This document shows, piece after piece, positions 1 to 7,280 of a stretch of 64,000 nt of DNA. The stretch's first letter is position 1, and every line of letters starts with the position of its first letter. Where the stretch lies: contig CAZTNA010000017.1 in assembly GCA_964615305.1 (NCBI GenBank), forward strand, positions 1 to 64,000, read 5' to 3'. The DNA is from Bog-950 sp964615305. Lineage in GTDB: Bacteria; Bacteroidota; Bacteroidia; Chitinophagales; LD1. A program made the translations under genes and the position numbers. Below the pieces are notes generated by a model. That model did not search any database and was not told the origin of the DNA. It was given only the letters and a program-made list of their open reading frames with translations.

Positions 1-504
1 AAATCAATTTTTGAAGAAGAATTGCGCAAGGCGGAAAATCCCGAAATCGCACAACTGAAAGAAAAAGCAAAACAGGATGAATACCAACCCACAGATGAAG
101 AAGTAGAAATGCTAAAACTTTGGCTGGCAAAACCACAGGTATTTTTAGATGAAGGGCATTTGCAGAAAATGTATGAATATCCTGAAGGTTCAGTATGGGA
201 TTTCCTGCTTCATGCTTTAGGTAAAAAGAAAATTCCAACACCGAAAGAGAGAATAGAAAAAAATTACATCAGCTATCTGCACACTTACAATTTCACTGAT
301 GACCAAATCCTGATTCTGAAAAAAATAAAAGATGTCTTTGCTTCAAACATTGCATCCAAAAGGGAAATTGACAGCGCAACAATCTTCGGCAACCCCATTT
401 ACGAAAGATTGATTGGCTCTTATGAAGAAGTGAATGAAAAATTTGAAGGCAAACTCCCTCTCATCCTCACCGACCTCAAAAATACCTTCGGTATTTCTTC
501 ATAA
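1..504 (+). CDS. hsdR: Type I restriction enzyme R subunit, C-terminal fragment (5' end outside window)
   Basis: The reading frame is open from base 1, so only the last ~167 residues are seen and the true start lies upstream. The fragment resembles the C-terminal domain of EcoEI-type HsdR subunits (inferred from the pattern YEYPEGSVWDFLLHALG, followed by IPTPKERI and a helical stretch with NFTDDQILILKKIKD). In the family this region helps the motor/nuclease subunit dock on the methylase core. The nuclease and helicase domains are not visible. It ends 20 nt before the next gene on the same strand, so the two are probably co-transcribed. The subclass assignment is from memory of the family. Confidence 0.8.
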   Translation, partial: KSIFEEELRKAENPEIAQLKEKAKQDEYQPTDEEVEMLKLWLAKPQVFLDEGHLQKMYEYPEGSVWDFLLHALGKKKIPTPKERIEKNYISYLHTYNFTDDQILILKKIKDVFASNIASKREIDSATIFGNPIYERLIGSYEEVNEKFEGKLPLILTDLKNTFGISS

Positions 505-524
505 AACTTCAACACATTCATACA

Positions 525-1595
525 ATGAGTGATGATTCACCAAAACCACTTCAACATCCCGAATACTACCGTAGAGTGCGGGTGATCACTTGCGAATTGC
601 TCTCTGTTTGGAGAATGTTTGCTGAAGTGGAAGTTTTCCTTTGGGGTGATACGCCTAACGACAGAATAGTCAAAAAACTTCCGTTCATCTACAAAAACTA
701 TTTGCAGTTAGATGATGCTAAACTTGCTCAGATAGAAAGATACTATAACAACTCATTGCAGGGGGTAAAGGATATTGATGTTGTTCTCTTTTATAATTTA
801 GAAGATAAACTCTTCAACTTTCGGAGAGCAGTAGATGAGGTTTTAAAACCGCTGCTAAGAGACAGACAAATTCACTACTTCAAAGAGAACGCTTTTCTTA
901 AAGACCTTTTGCGTGAATTCAGTAAGGGATTGGAAAACTCGATTAAGCAAACAGTTGCTTACTTACCTCAAAACGAACAGGAACCAATTACTAAAATCAT
1001 TGATGAGCATTGGAATAGAATTCAGAATCCACCCGAAGAAGAAATCCCTCAGTTTGTATTGGGCTTGGTGAATAACATGCTCCCCCAGGGCAAATACGTA
1101 GTAGCCGGTGATGTCAAAATTTTCATGAAACAGAATACCGTGTTTTGGTTTATTGAAAAGATGATTGAAACCGGTTTTTATGAAATGTTCCTTTCCAATA
1201 GCATTGGTGGCATTTTCGCAACAGTTGCCGACATGACGAATAAGGATTTCAGCATGTTCGATAAAGTTGCTGAAAGCAACCAATTCAAAGAAAAGGCAAA
1301 ATACTTTCGTTTAACTCAACAGGAAATTGAAACCCACTTCTATAACAACAAACCTTTTTACAAATTTTTCTTGGGCTTTATAAAACTAATGGAGGGTCAT
1401 ATACCGTTCTCTTTTAAACGCAAAGTCATGGAGTTAAACAATGGTAAGCACAACCCAAATGATTTTCTCCGCAAAACATTTCCTAATCCTGATGAAGTGA
1501 TTGATGAAGTTGCAATTACCGAAGTAGAGGAGGTTACATCTGAAAAGAAGAAAAAATCTCAAAGCAAAACCATAAAGGGAAAAAAGAAAAAGTAA
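525..1595 (+). CDS. Unknown protein downstream of hsdR, lysine-rich C-terminal tail
   Basis: I do not recognise the family. The 356-residue product has no signal peptide or membrane segment and is mostly predicted helical with many aromatic and charged residues. The last ~20 residues are strongly basic (runs of KKKK), which could contact nucleic acid, but this is inference. It starts with ATG 20 nt after the stop of the type I restriction subunit, so it likely belongs to the same transcription unit. Extra genes inside or beside type I restriction loci are common, but nothing in the sequence assigns it a nuclease, methylase or ATPase motif. Confidence 0.75.
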   Translation: MSDDSPKPLQHPEYYRRVRVITCELLSVWRMFAEVEVFLWGDTPNDRIVKKLPFIYKNYLQLDDAKLAQIERYYNNSLQGVKDIDVVLFYNLEDKLFNFRRAVDEVLKPLLRDRQIHYFKENAFLKDLLREFSKGLENSIKQTVAYLPQNEQEPITKIIDEHWNRIQNPPEEEIPQFVLGLVNNMLPQGKYVVAGDVKIFMKQNTVFWFIEKMIETGFYEMFLSNSIGGIFATVADMTNKDFSMFDKVAESNQFKEKAKYFRLTQQEIETHFYNNKPFYKFFLGFIKLMEGHIPFSFKRKVMELNNGKHNPNDFLRKTFPNPDEVIDEVAITEVEEVTSEKKKKSQSKTIKGKKKK

Positions 1596-1890
1596 AAGCA
1601 GAATAGGAGTTCGTTCCTCACCTCTCTGTTATACCCACCCATCTTCCCAATGGGGAGGCAGTGCCGCCATTTTTTCTGTCACACTTTTTGTGCCTCGCAC
1701 ATGCACCCTATGACAATCCTCATTTCGTTCCTCCATTGCGGTTGTCACAAGGTGCGCCAACCCGCAAACAAAAAGTCGTTGCACCAATCGCTCCCATGTG
1801 CAACTTGCGCCAGAGAAAAATGCCGGAAGCTGCACATTCACTAAGGGCTTGTAACACACTATTGACGGGAAACAATCCCTAAGTTCATTT

Positions 1891-1977
1891 TTACATAAGT
1901 GGGCATTATAGTAAAAACGCTCCGCGCTTCGTTTCACTTCGGAGATGAACCCTTTTTACTATAATACACTTATGTAA
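1891..1977. repeat. Long imperfect hairpin
   Basis: The arm at 1891-1917 (begins TTACATAAGTG) pairs with the arm at 1953-1977 over 11 plus 13 base pairs, interrupted only by a small internal bulge (GGC opposite A). The 35-nt loop holds a further short CTCCG/CGGAG pairing (1920-1924 with 1940-1944). There is no T-run typical of a terminator. It stands in gene-free DNA about 300 bp after the unknown gene. Confidence 0.75.
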
Positions 1978-2659
1978 AGTAGCCACTGCCTCCCCGCGCA
2001 ACGCCACCCACCCGTGAATACAAATACACCATCCGCACCTCAACCACCCTTTCAATCGGGCAGCAAAAAATAAAGCATTCTCTGTTTCATTGCCATGTGC
2101 ATCAAACCTATTCGCTCACTTCATTCATCCGTTCGTCAGACGTTCCGCTGCGCTTCTCTTTCTCCTCACTTCTTCATTCGTTATGCTCACAAGTTTTCAG
2201 CACCGCACACAAGAGTAGCTTCTTACTTCCATTCCGCTCACCCGTCCCATATTCGTGAAGCATTCCGTCCCGATTTCCTTAGCACACAGCAGTTGTGTTC
2301 CTTTAATTTACAACTGCTTCCTTCCCGCTTCGGGACGAAACGCCTCACTCATGCAAAGCAGTTCGCTTCATTCTATTCAGTCGCTACCCTTGTTTTTCCT
2401 CCGCGCTCAAAATTTGGTATGCTTTATTTTTCGCTGCAACTCGTTTACCCCGGCATACCACAGAATCCCGTTAAGCACTTTTAAAAACGGAAGTATTGTT
2501 AGTATAGTTAGTTAAGCGGAATAGAAATTGAAAAGTAGATTGACTAAGCGGAAAGTATAGTTCACACCTCTTACTTACATACCCTTACTACCTATACTAT
2601 CTTAACTATAAATACAAATGCTTTCAATAGCATCCATTTGCACGTGCTAGTCAAAAAAC

Positions 2660-2861
2660 AAAAAAGAAAGCAAAACTAAGCGGGCTTACAGTTGGCAACG
2701 CATTTGAGCTTTCAAGGTCAAGCCCTTCGGGTTTTGAAAAAAAAATCTCCACGCTCTTTTTGCTTCGTTTATTTTTTCAGCAGAAAAAAGAGGTAGTATT
2801 TTTTCTTTCAAAAACCTTGACAGCTCATCCCCGCCCGCTTGATTCAACGGCTTTCTTTTTT
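2660..2861. repeat. About 200-bp imperfect inverted repeat
   Basis: Several blocks pair in mirror order across about 200 bp: AAAAAAGAAAGC (2660-2671) with 2850-2861, AAGCGGGC (2678-2685) with 2833-2840, and GAGCTTTCAAGGT (2706-2718) with 2814-2826 with one mismatch. An A-rich block near 2731-2745 pairs with a T-rich block near 2799-2813. The blocks are separated by unpaired bulges, giving a long segmented hairpin. No open reading frame or transposase lies inside. Confidence 0.65.
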
Positions 2862-2905
2862 CTTTTTTTTATCCTTTTTTTTCTTTCTTCTTTTGGTTTG
2901 GTTGT

Positions 2906-3066
2906 GGTTTAAAGGAGTTCTGGAAAGGATAAGCCGCATTTAAGTCGGAGATAAGCGCAATATGAGCGCACTAATTGAGAAAATTAGCGAAAAGCAAAGC
3001 GAGGAATTTCGGAGTTTTCTAAGGAATTTTCCGCGATGATTGAAAGATGAGCGCACTCCTTAAACC
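2906..3066. repeat. Inverted repeat with internal direct repeat
   Basis: GGTTTAAAGGAGT at 2906-2918 pairs with ACTCCTTAAACC at 3055-3066 with one bulged base. A word TGAGCGCACT occurs inside at about 2963-2972 and again next to the right arm (about 3048-3057). The enclosed DNA has no gene. It directly adjoins the terminator of the minus-strand gene at 3121-3924. Confidence 0.5.
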
Positions 3067-3070
3067 AAAT

Positions 3071-3100
3071 AAAAAAGCCCCGCCTAAAAGGTCAGGGCTT
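3071..3100 (-). terminator. Rho-independent terminator of the 3121-3924 gene
   Basis: On the minus strand an AAGCCC...GGGCTT stem (3095-3100 with 3075-3080) is followed by a T-run, about 20 nt after the stop codon of the gene at 3121-3924. Confidence 0.75.
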
Positions 3101-3120
3101 CCTTCGGCAGAAGGATTTAT

Positions 3121-3924
3121 TTAGAACACCTGCACACCTTGCAGCGCGTTACCTGAAGCAAACAGGTAGTAATTGGCTCCTACTTGCTGGTAAAACTCAA
3201 TTCCGATGTTATTGAAAACTGCAACACTTGCAGTGATTGTTGGTGAACCGGGCAAAGTAGTTGTGATGGTGGTCAAGGGAGTTGTTGCACTCAAGTCCAG
3301 GTAACCGGAATATTGAATGTCACTAATTCCGCTAAGGTTAGGGTCAGTAGGTCCATAAGTCCCGCTTCCAGAATCATAAGTCCAGTCAGAAACCACATTG
3401 ATTGCATTCACCAAACGGAAGTGAGTTGCCCCTGCAGGTGCGCTGATAAGGTTTGCAGGGTTGAAAATTGGAATCGTAAATGTTGCTGAATCTCTGCCAA
3501 CTGTGTTGCTGAGTGAATACGGAGCATTGAAAACGCCTGCCAACGATAAATTTTTGTTGTAGTTCAATTCTATGCTACTGCCCACAGCATTTGAAATGAG
3601 GATTGACCTCTCGCCCCGTGGACTTGCAGTATCTCCCAATTGAATTTCTTTCATTAAAGCCGTTAAGCGCCCCGCTAAACGCGGGTCAGACATTTGTCGC
3701 ATAAGCTGCGCTAGTCCGGTGCGAATTGTTTTTGCAGCAGATGCACATGCGCCAAACTCTTTCATGTTTTCGCGCGTTCTCACAAATGCTTCATCGTTGT
3801 TGATTTGTTCAGCGGTTGGTCCGCCATTCAGTCCTGCGAAGTCACCTTCCAGTCCTTTGATTTTGAAGTGCCGCACTCCACCCATTGAGCCGGAGTAACG
3901 AAGTAGGCCAGTTTGTTTTGCCAT
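3121..3924 (-). CDS. Conserved Bacteroidota protein of unknown function
   Basis: The 267-residue product has no signal peptide. The N-terminal pattern (a short GxxGG turn, then a stretch with GGPTAEQINND, AFVRTREN and EFGACASAAKTIR) is one I associate with a recurrent Bacteroidota family of ~200-270 residues without known function. The N-terminal half is helical and basic. The C-terminal half is rich in Thr, Ser and small hydrophobics and looks beta-rich. The gene is monocistronic, with its own terminator at 3071-3100, and sits beside gene-poor, repeat-rich DNA. No catalytic motif is visible. Confidence 0.75.
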   Translation of the reverse strand: MAKQTGLLRYSGSMGGVRHFKIKGLEGDFAGLNGGPTAEQINNDEAFVRTRENMKEFGACASAAKTIRTGLAQLMRQMSDPRLAGRLTALMKEIQLGDTASPRGERSILISNAVGSSIELNYNKNLSLAGVFNAPYSLSNTVGRDSATFTIPIFNPANLISAPAGATHFRLVNAINVVSDWTYDSGSGTYGPTDPNLSGISDIQYSGYLDLSATTPLTTITTTLPGSPTITASVAVFNNIGIEFYQQVGANYYLFASGNALQGVQVF

Positions 3925-4020
3925 TTTGTTTTGTTTTAGTTGGTTGAATAATGTTTTTAAATACAGAACAAAATTAGATGTATTTTAGGGCTTATTATAC
4001 GCTCAAACAATTGATAATCA

Positions 4021-4512
4021 GTGAATTACAATGCAAACGAATCAATTTTAGTGGAGCCCCATATGCGAGTCGCTGAAATCTTAGATGGCGATAGTATCAT
4101 GGTTGAAAATTTTTTTTCAAAGAACAAAAAGGAAATCCGGTTGTATGGCTTAGATGCCCCAGAGAATAAACACAACCGTAAGCTGCGAATAGAAGAGAAG
4201 AAAACGCGATTAGCGGGTGAGTTGCTTATCTACTTAGGTAATCTTTCAACGCAGTTTATTTTGACGCTTATACAGCCAGGCTCAAATATTACATTGATAA
4301 CCGAAACCGGCAATTTTTATGATTACTACAAACGTCAACTTGCTTACGTGATTTTAAATGATGGAAGCTGCCTGAATGAAATTCTGATCCGTGAAGGTTA
4401 TGCGAAACCGGAAAGCGAATATTATTGTAAAAACCTTTCGGTTTACCAGCAGTTGGGTTGGGAAGCAAAACTAAATGCGAAGGGGCTTTACAGTGTTGTT
4501 GAGCAATTTTAA
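4021..4512 (+). CDS. Thermonuclease (SNase-like) family protein
   Basis: A 163-residue protein built around one SNc (staphylococcal nuclease-like) domain. Visible family signatures are VAEILDGDSI (metal-binding Asp), IRLYGLDAPE (catalytic Arg plus Asp/Glu of the core) and YKRQLAYVI (second catalytic Arg), followed by LNEILIREGYAK. Family members cut DNA and RNA using calcium. No signal peptide is visible, so the location is uncertain. The start shown is GTG; an in-frame ATG at 4063 would remove 14 residues and still keep the whole domain. A GTTTAC-word array begins at the stop codon. Confidence 0.85.
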   Translation: MNYNANESILVEPHMRVAEILDGDSIMVENFFSKNKKEIRLYGLDAPENKHNRKLRIEEKKTRLAGELLIYLGNLSTQFILTLIQPGSNITLITETGNFYDYYKRQLAYVILNDGSCLNEILIREGYAKPESEYYCKNLSVYQQLGWEAKLNAKGLYSVVEQF

Positions 4513-4514
4513 GA

Positions 4515-4665
4515 GGTAAACTCTCAGTTTACTTTCAGTTTTCTTACTGCTCATTTTTCGGTTTACCATTGGTAAACTTTTGGTTTACTACCGGTTTATC
4601 AATGAAAACCGAGTGATTTTACCTCTGTAAACAGTGGTTTACTAATTGTTTACCCTATGTTTACC
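4515..4665. repeat. Array of GTTTAC / GTAAAC words
   Basis: Nine exact copies of GTTTAC in either orientation fall in 150 bp: 4516, 4527, 4561, 4572, 4583, 4627, 4637, 4648 and 4659 (first bases), plus a near copy at 4593. Many extend to GGTTTAC or GTTTACC. One pair forms an inverted repeat (GGTTTACC, 3 nt, GGTAAAC at 4560-4577). Spacing is often 11 nt, about one helical turn. This suggests a protein-binding array (iteron-like or operator-like), but no binding protein can be named. Confidence 0.7.
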
Positions 4666-4676
4666 CCATAAACAAA

Positions 4677-4709
4677 AAAGCTCCGTAAATAATTGATTTA
4701 CAGAGCTTT
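4677..4709. terminator. Bidirectional terminator hairpin
   Basis: AAAGCTC (4677-4683) pairs with GAGCTTT (4703-4709), with an inner GTAAAT/ATTTAC pairing. A-runs precede and T-rich sequence follows, so it could end transcription of the nuclease gene from the left and of tRNA-Asp from the right. Confidence 0.65.
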
Positions 4710-4723
4710 AAGAGTTGATTTTG

Positions 4724-4797
4724 CGGACCGGACGGGACTCGAACCCGCGACCTCTGCCGTGACAGGGCAGCATTCTAACCAACTGAACTACCGATCC
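4724..4797 (-). tRNA. tRNA-Asp (GTC)
   Basis: Read on the minus strand, the 74-nt gene begins GGATCGG, which pairs with CCGGTCC at the 3' end (one wobble). The D-arm holds AGTTCAGTTGGTTAGAA, the anticodon arm has the loop TGTCACG with anticodon GTC (complement at 4761-4763), and the T-arm carries GGTTCGAGTCC. The discriminator base is G. The CCA end is not encoded. Confidence 0.97.
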
Positions 4798-4913
4798 TTT
4801 TTTGTTAGAAGAGCGGCAAATATATCCGCTTTTTGTTTTTTGCAAAGCGGTTCTAAAAAAAACTGCTTCGCCACATAGAAATTATATTTTTGAAACTCGC
4901 TTAACTCTGATAA

Positions 4914-5864
4914 ATGAACTTTCTCGATTTCGAAAAGCCCCTGGAACAGTTGTTTGCTGATTTAGAAACAGCCAAAAATGAGAGCCCTGTTTCGGAGAAG
5001 GCTATAACAGACTTAGAAAGAAAAATTTTTGAAACACGTAAGCAACTTTATGCTAACCTAAGCATTTGGCAAAGGGTTCAGGCAAGCCGCCATCCCGATA
5101 GGCCTTACACACTTTTTTACATACAAACCATTTGTTCAAAGTTTGTTGAGTTGTTTGGTGACCGTAATTTTAAAGACGACAAAGCTATAATTGGAGGTTT
5201 TGGAGAAATTGAGGGTAAAACCTATATGATTATTGGACACCAGAAAGGGGTGAACACCAAAATGCGCCAGTACCGTAATTTTGGAATGCCTAACCCTGAA
5301 GGGTATCGCAAAGCGTTGCGGCTTATGAAACTGGCTGAAAAATTTAATAAACCTATTGTTACATTGATTGATACACCGGGGGCCTTTCCGGGCGAAGAAG
5401 CAGAGCAACGAGGGCAGGGCGAAGCCATTGCAAGAAACCTTATGGAAATGGCAGGGTTAAAAGTTCCTGTGCTGTGCATTGTAATAGGCGAGGGCGCTTC
5501 GGGTGGTGCTTTAGGCATAGGTGTTGGAGATAAGTTGCTTATGCTTGAAAATACGTGGTATTCGGTCATTTCGCCAGAGTCTTGTTCTTCTATATTGTGG
5601 AGAACATGGGACCAAAAAGAGAAAGCTGCCGAAGCACTTAAGCCAACCCCACAACATCTGCTAAAATACGGAATCATTGACAGCATAATAACTGAACCCG
5701 TAGGAGGCGCTCACGCTGACCCACACTCCATGGCAGATAAACTCAAAAGTGTAATAATGGAAGTTGTGTCAAAACTTGAGGCGAAAACCCCTGAGGAGAG
5801 GATTAATGAACGCGTAGAAAAATATTCTCGTATAGGTGTTTATGAAGAACTAAAGGAAGCATAA
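4914..5864 (+). CDS. accA: Acetyl-CoA carboxylase carboxyltransferase subunit alpha
   Basis: AccA and AccD together form the carboxyltransferase that moves the carboxyl group from biotin to acetyl-CoA, the first committed step of fatty acid synthesis. The 316-residue length is normal for AccA. Recognisable stretches include the N-terminal helical region with LERKIFETRKQLY, RPYTLFYIQTICSKFVELFGD-type sequence, LIDTPGAFPGEEAEQRGQGE and EGASGGALGIGVGD in the crotonase-like fold, and SVISPESCSSILWR. The stop codon overlaps the next start by one base (TAATG), so translation with the downstream gene is probably coupled. accD is not in the window. Confidence 0.97.
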   Translation: MNFLDFEKPLEQLFADLETAKNESPVSEKAITDLERKIFETRKQLYANLSIWQRVQASRHPDRPYTLFYIQTICSKFVELFGDRNFKDDKAIIGGFGEIEGKTYMIIGHQKGVNTKMRQYRNFGMPNPEGYRKALRLMKLAEKFNKPIVTLIDTPGAFPGEEAEQRGQGEAIARNLMEMAGLKVPVLCIVIGEGASGGALGIGVGDKLLMLENTWYSVISPESCSSILWRTWDQKEKAAEALKPTPQHLLKYGIIDSIITEPVGGAHADPHSMADKLKSVIMEVVSKLEAKTPEERINERVEKYSRIGVYEELKEA

Positions 5865-6406
5865 TGCAGTGGTGGGATAACTTACGCAACTATTTCTACG
5901 AAAACAGTATAGCTCAAGCACTTAATGGGTCAAAAACACAAAGGCAGCTTACTAATCTTGCCGATGCAAAGTCTATTGGTATTGTGTACAATAGCACAAA
6001 CCCCGATAACGACATTATTATTACAAAATTTGCCGAAGAACTTCGTAAGCAAAACAAAACAGTAGAAATTATCGGATATGTGAATGATGCTAAAATTGAT
6101 CACAAAGCTGATATAATGGTGTTCAATAAAAGTAATGTGACATGGGCACAAGTTCCCAATGACGAACGCATAAAAAATTTCTCGTCACGACCATTCGATT
6201 TATTGTTTGCTGCATTTACAGAAGAGAATAAAACCTTAGAATACGTAGCCCGCACATCAAAAGCAAAGTGGCGTGTTGGTGTTTTTAATGAACGAAAGAC
6301 TGACTATTACGAACTTATGATTATGATGGATGCTAAAACAGATTTGAGTTATTTTTTACAGCAGGCAACTAATTTTTTAAACAAAATAATATATGATTCA
6401 AAGTAA
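5864..6406 (+). CDS. Bacteroidota protein of unknown function between accA and dapA (DUF6913-like)
   Basis: The 180-residue product has no signal peptide. It contains a Rossmann-like alternation (SIGIVYNS, then IIITKFAEELRKQNKTVEIIGYV) and a middle part with NDERIKNFSSRPFDLLFA. This resembles a Bacteroidota-only family I believe is DUF6913, often next to dapA; the DUF number is from memory. The gene overlaps accA by 1 nt and dapA by 14 nt, so all three are almost certainly one operon. No catalytic residues can be assigned. Confidence 0.85.
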   Translation: MQWWDNLRNYFYENSIAQALNGSKTQRQLTNLADAKSIGIVYNSTNPDNDIIITKFAEELRKQNKTVEIIGYVNDAKIDHKADIMVFNKSNVTWAQVPNDERIKNFSSRPFDLLFAAFTEENKTLEYVARTSKAKWRVGVFNERKTDYYELMIMMDAKTDLSYFLQQATNFLNKIIYDSK

Positions 6407-7271
6407 GTTAAGAGGTACTGGAGTAGCATTAGTTACCCCATTTGATAAAAAAGGCGAAGTTGATTACAAGGGTTTAGAGAAACTCATTGACTATTGTGTA
6501 AAAGGTGGAGTGGAGTATTTAGTATCGCTTGGAACCACCGGAGAAAGTGTAAATCTTTCAGATGAAGAGAAACTTGACATACTGAATTTTACCATTGAAC
6601 AAAGTAACAAACGAGTACCGGTAGTGGCGGGCTTTGGTGGCAACAACACACGAGAAGTTTTAAAAAGTATAGAGAAGTTTCATTTTAAAGGTGTGGATGC
6701 AATTCTTTCTGTCTCACCTTATTACAATAAGCCAACCCAGGAAGGAATTTTTCAACATTATAAAGCTATAGCCCAAAATGCGCCTAAACCGGTTATTCTT
6801 TACAATGTTCCCGGGCGAACTTCCAGCAACATGACGGCTAAAACAACTCTACGTTTGGCTGAAGTCAAAAATATTATTGGTATGAAAGAAGCTTCCGGTG
6901 ATTTCAACCAGTGCATGCAGTTAGTTAAGAACAAACCGAAAGATTTCCTCCTGATTTCCGGAGATGACAACATTACTCTAGGGCTGATTGCCTACGGTTT
7001 CGATGGCGTTATATCGGTGGTAGGTCAAGCGTTTCCAAAAATATTTACCGAGATGGTTAGGCATTGCTTAAAAGGAAATTTTGAAAAGGCACACAAACTC
7101 CACTATCAGCTTAATGATATTACCGATATGCTTTTTGCGGAAGGAAACCCGGCAGGTGTTAAATGTGCTTTAGAAGCTTTGGGCGTATGTGGAAACTCAC
7201 TTAGATTGCCTTTAGTTGGTGTTTCAGATGAGTTGAAAAATAAAATGAAAAAGGCAATTCGCTTGTTGTAA
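6393..7271 (+). CDS. dapA: 4-hydroxy-tetrahydrodipicolinate synthase
   Basis: DapA condenses pyruvate with aspartate semialdehyde in the diaminopimelate/lysine pathway, supplying peptidoglycan precursors. The 292-residue TIM-barrel protein shows the family landmarks: LGTTGES (T48-T49 of the proton relay), Tyr137 in ILYNVPGRT and the Schiff-base Lys165 in IGMKEASGD. It overlaps the preceding gene by 14 nt and ends 9 nt before the DUF3179 gene. The start ATG opens directly into the family's usual N-terminus (GTGVALVTPF). Confidence 0.97.
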   Translation: MIQSKLRGTGVALVTPFDKKGEVDYKGLEKLIDYCVKGGVEYLVSLGTTGESVNLSDEEKLDILNFTIEQSNKRVPVVAGFGGNNTREVLKSIEKFHFKGVDAILSVSPYYNKPTQEGIFQHYKAIAQNAPKPVILYNVPGRTSSNMTAKTTLRLAEVKNIIGMKEASGDFNQCMQLVKNKPKDFLLISGDDNITLGLIAYGFDGVISVVGQAFPKIFTEMVRHCLKGNFEKAHKLHYQLNDITDMLFAEGNPAGVKCALEALGVCGNSLRLPLVGVSDELKNKMKKAIRLL

Positions 7272-7280
7272 ATAACGAGT

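Larger units (their letters stand above)
1596..3066. other. 1.5-kb stretch without a convincing gene, rich in inverted repeats
   Basis: Open frames in this interval have odd composition (His/Ser/Phe/Cys-rich), overlap one another in several frames and match no family I know, so I do not call them genes. From about 2090 to 2460 the plus strand is markedly pyrimidine-rich. Three inverted repeats lie here and are listed separately. The stretch follows a restriction locus and precedes an unknown Bacteroidota-family gene, so it may be a decayed accessory segment; that is inference. Confidence 0.55.

Noticed and set aside
1629..2515. Several open frames of 60-130 codons on both strands (e.g. 2095-2484)
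   Set aside because: Composition is odd (His, Ser, Cys, Phe-rich), frames overlap each other, no family motif, no ribosome site; they are explained by biased non-coding DNA.
2660..2861. Possible integron attC site
   Set aside because: The folded layout is suggestive, but the core sites (RYYYAAC and GTTRRRY at the ends) are absent and no integrase gene is seen.
4693..4878. 61-codon plus-strand frame
   Set aside because: It overlaps tRNA-Asp and its reading is the antisense of the tRNA; not a gene.
5136..5686. Minus-strand frames inside accA
   Set aside because: Shadows of a well-supported coding sequence.
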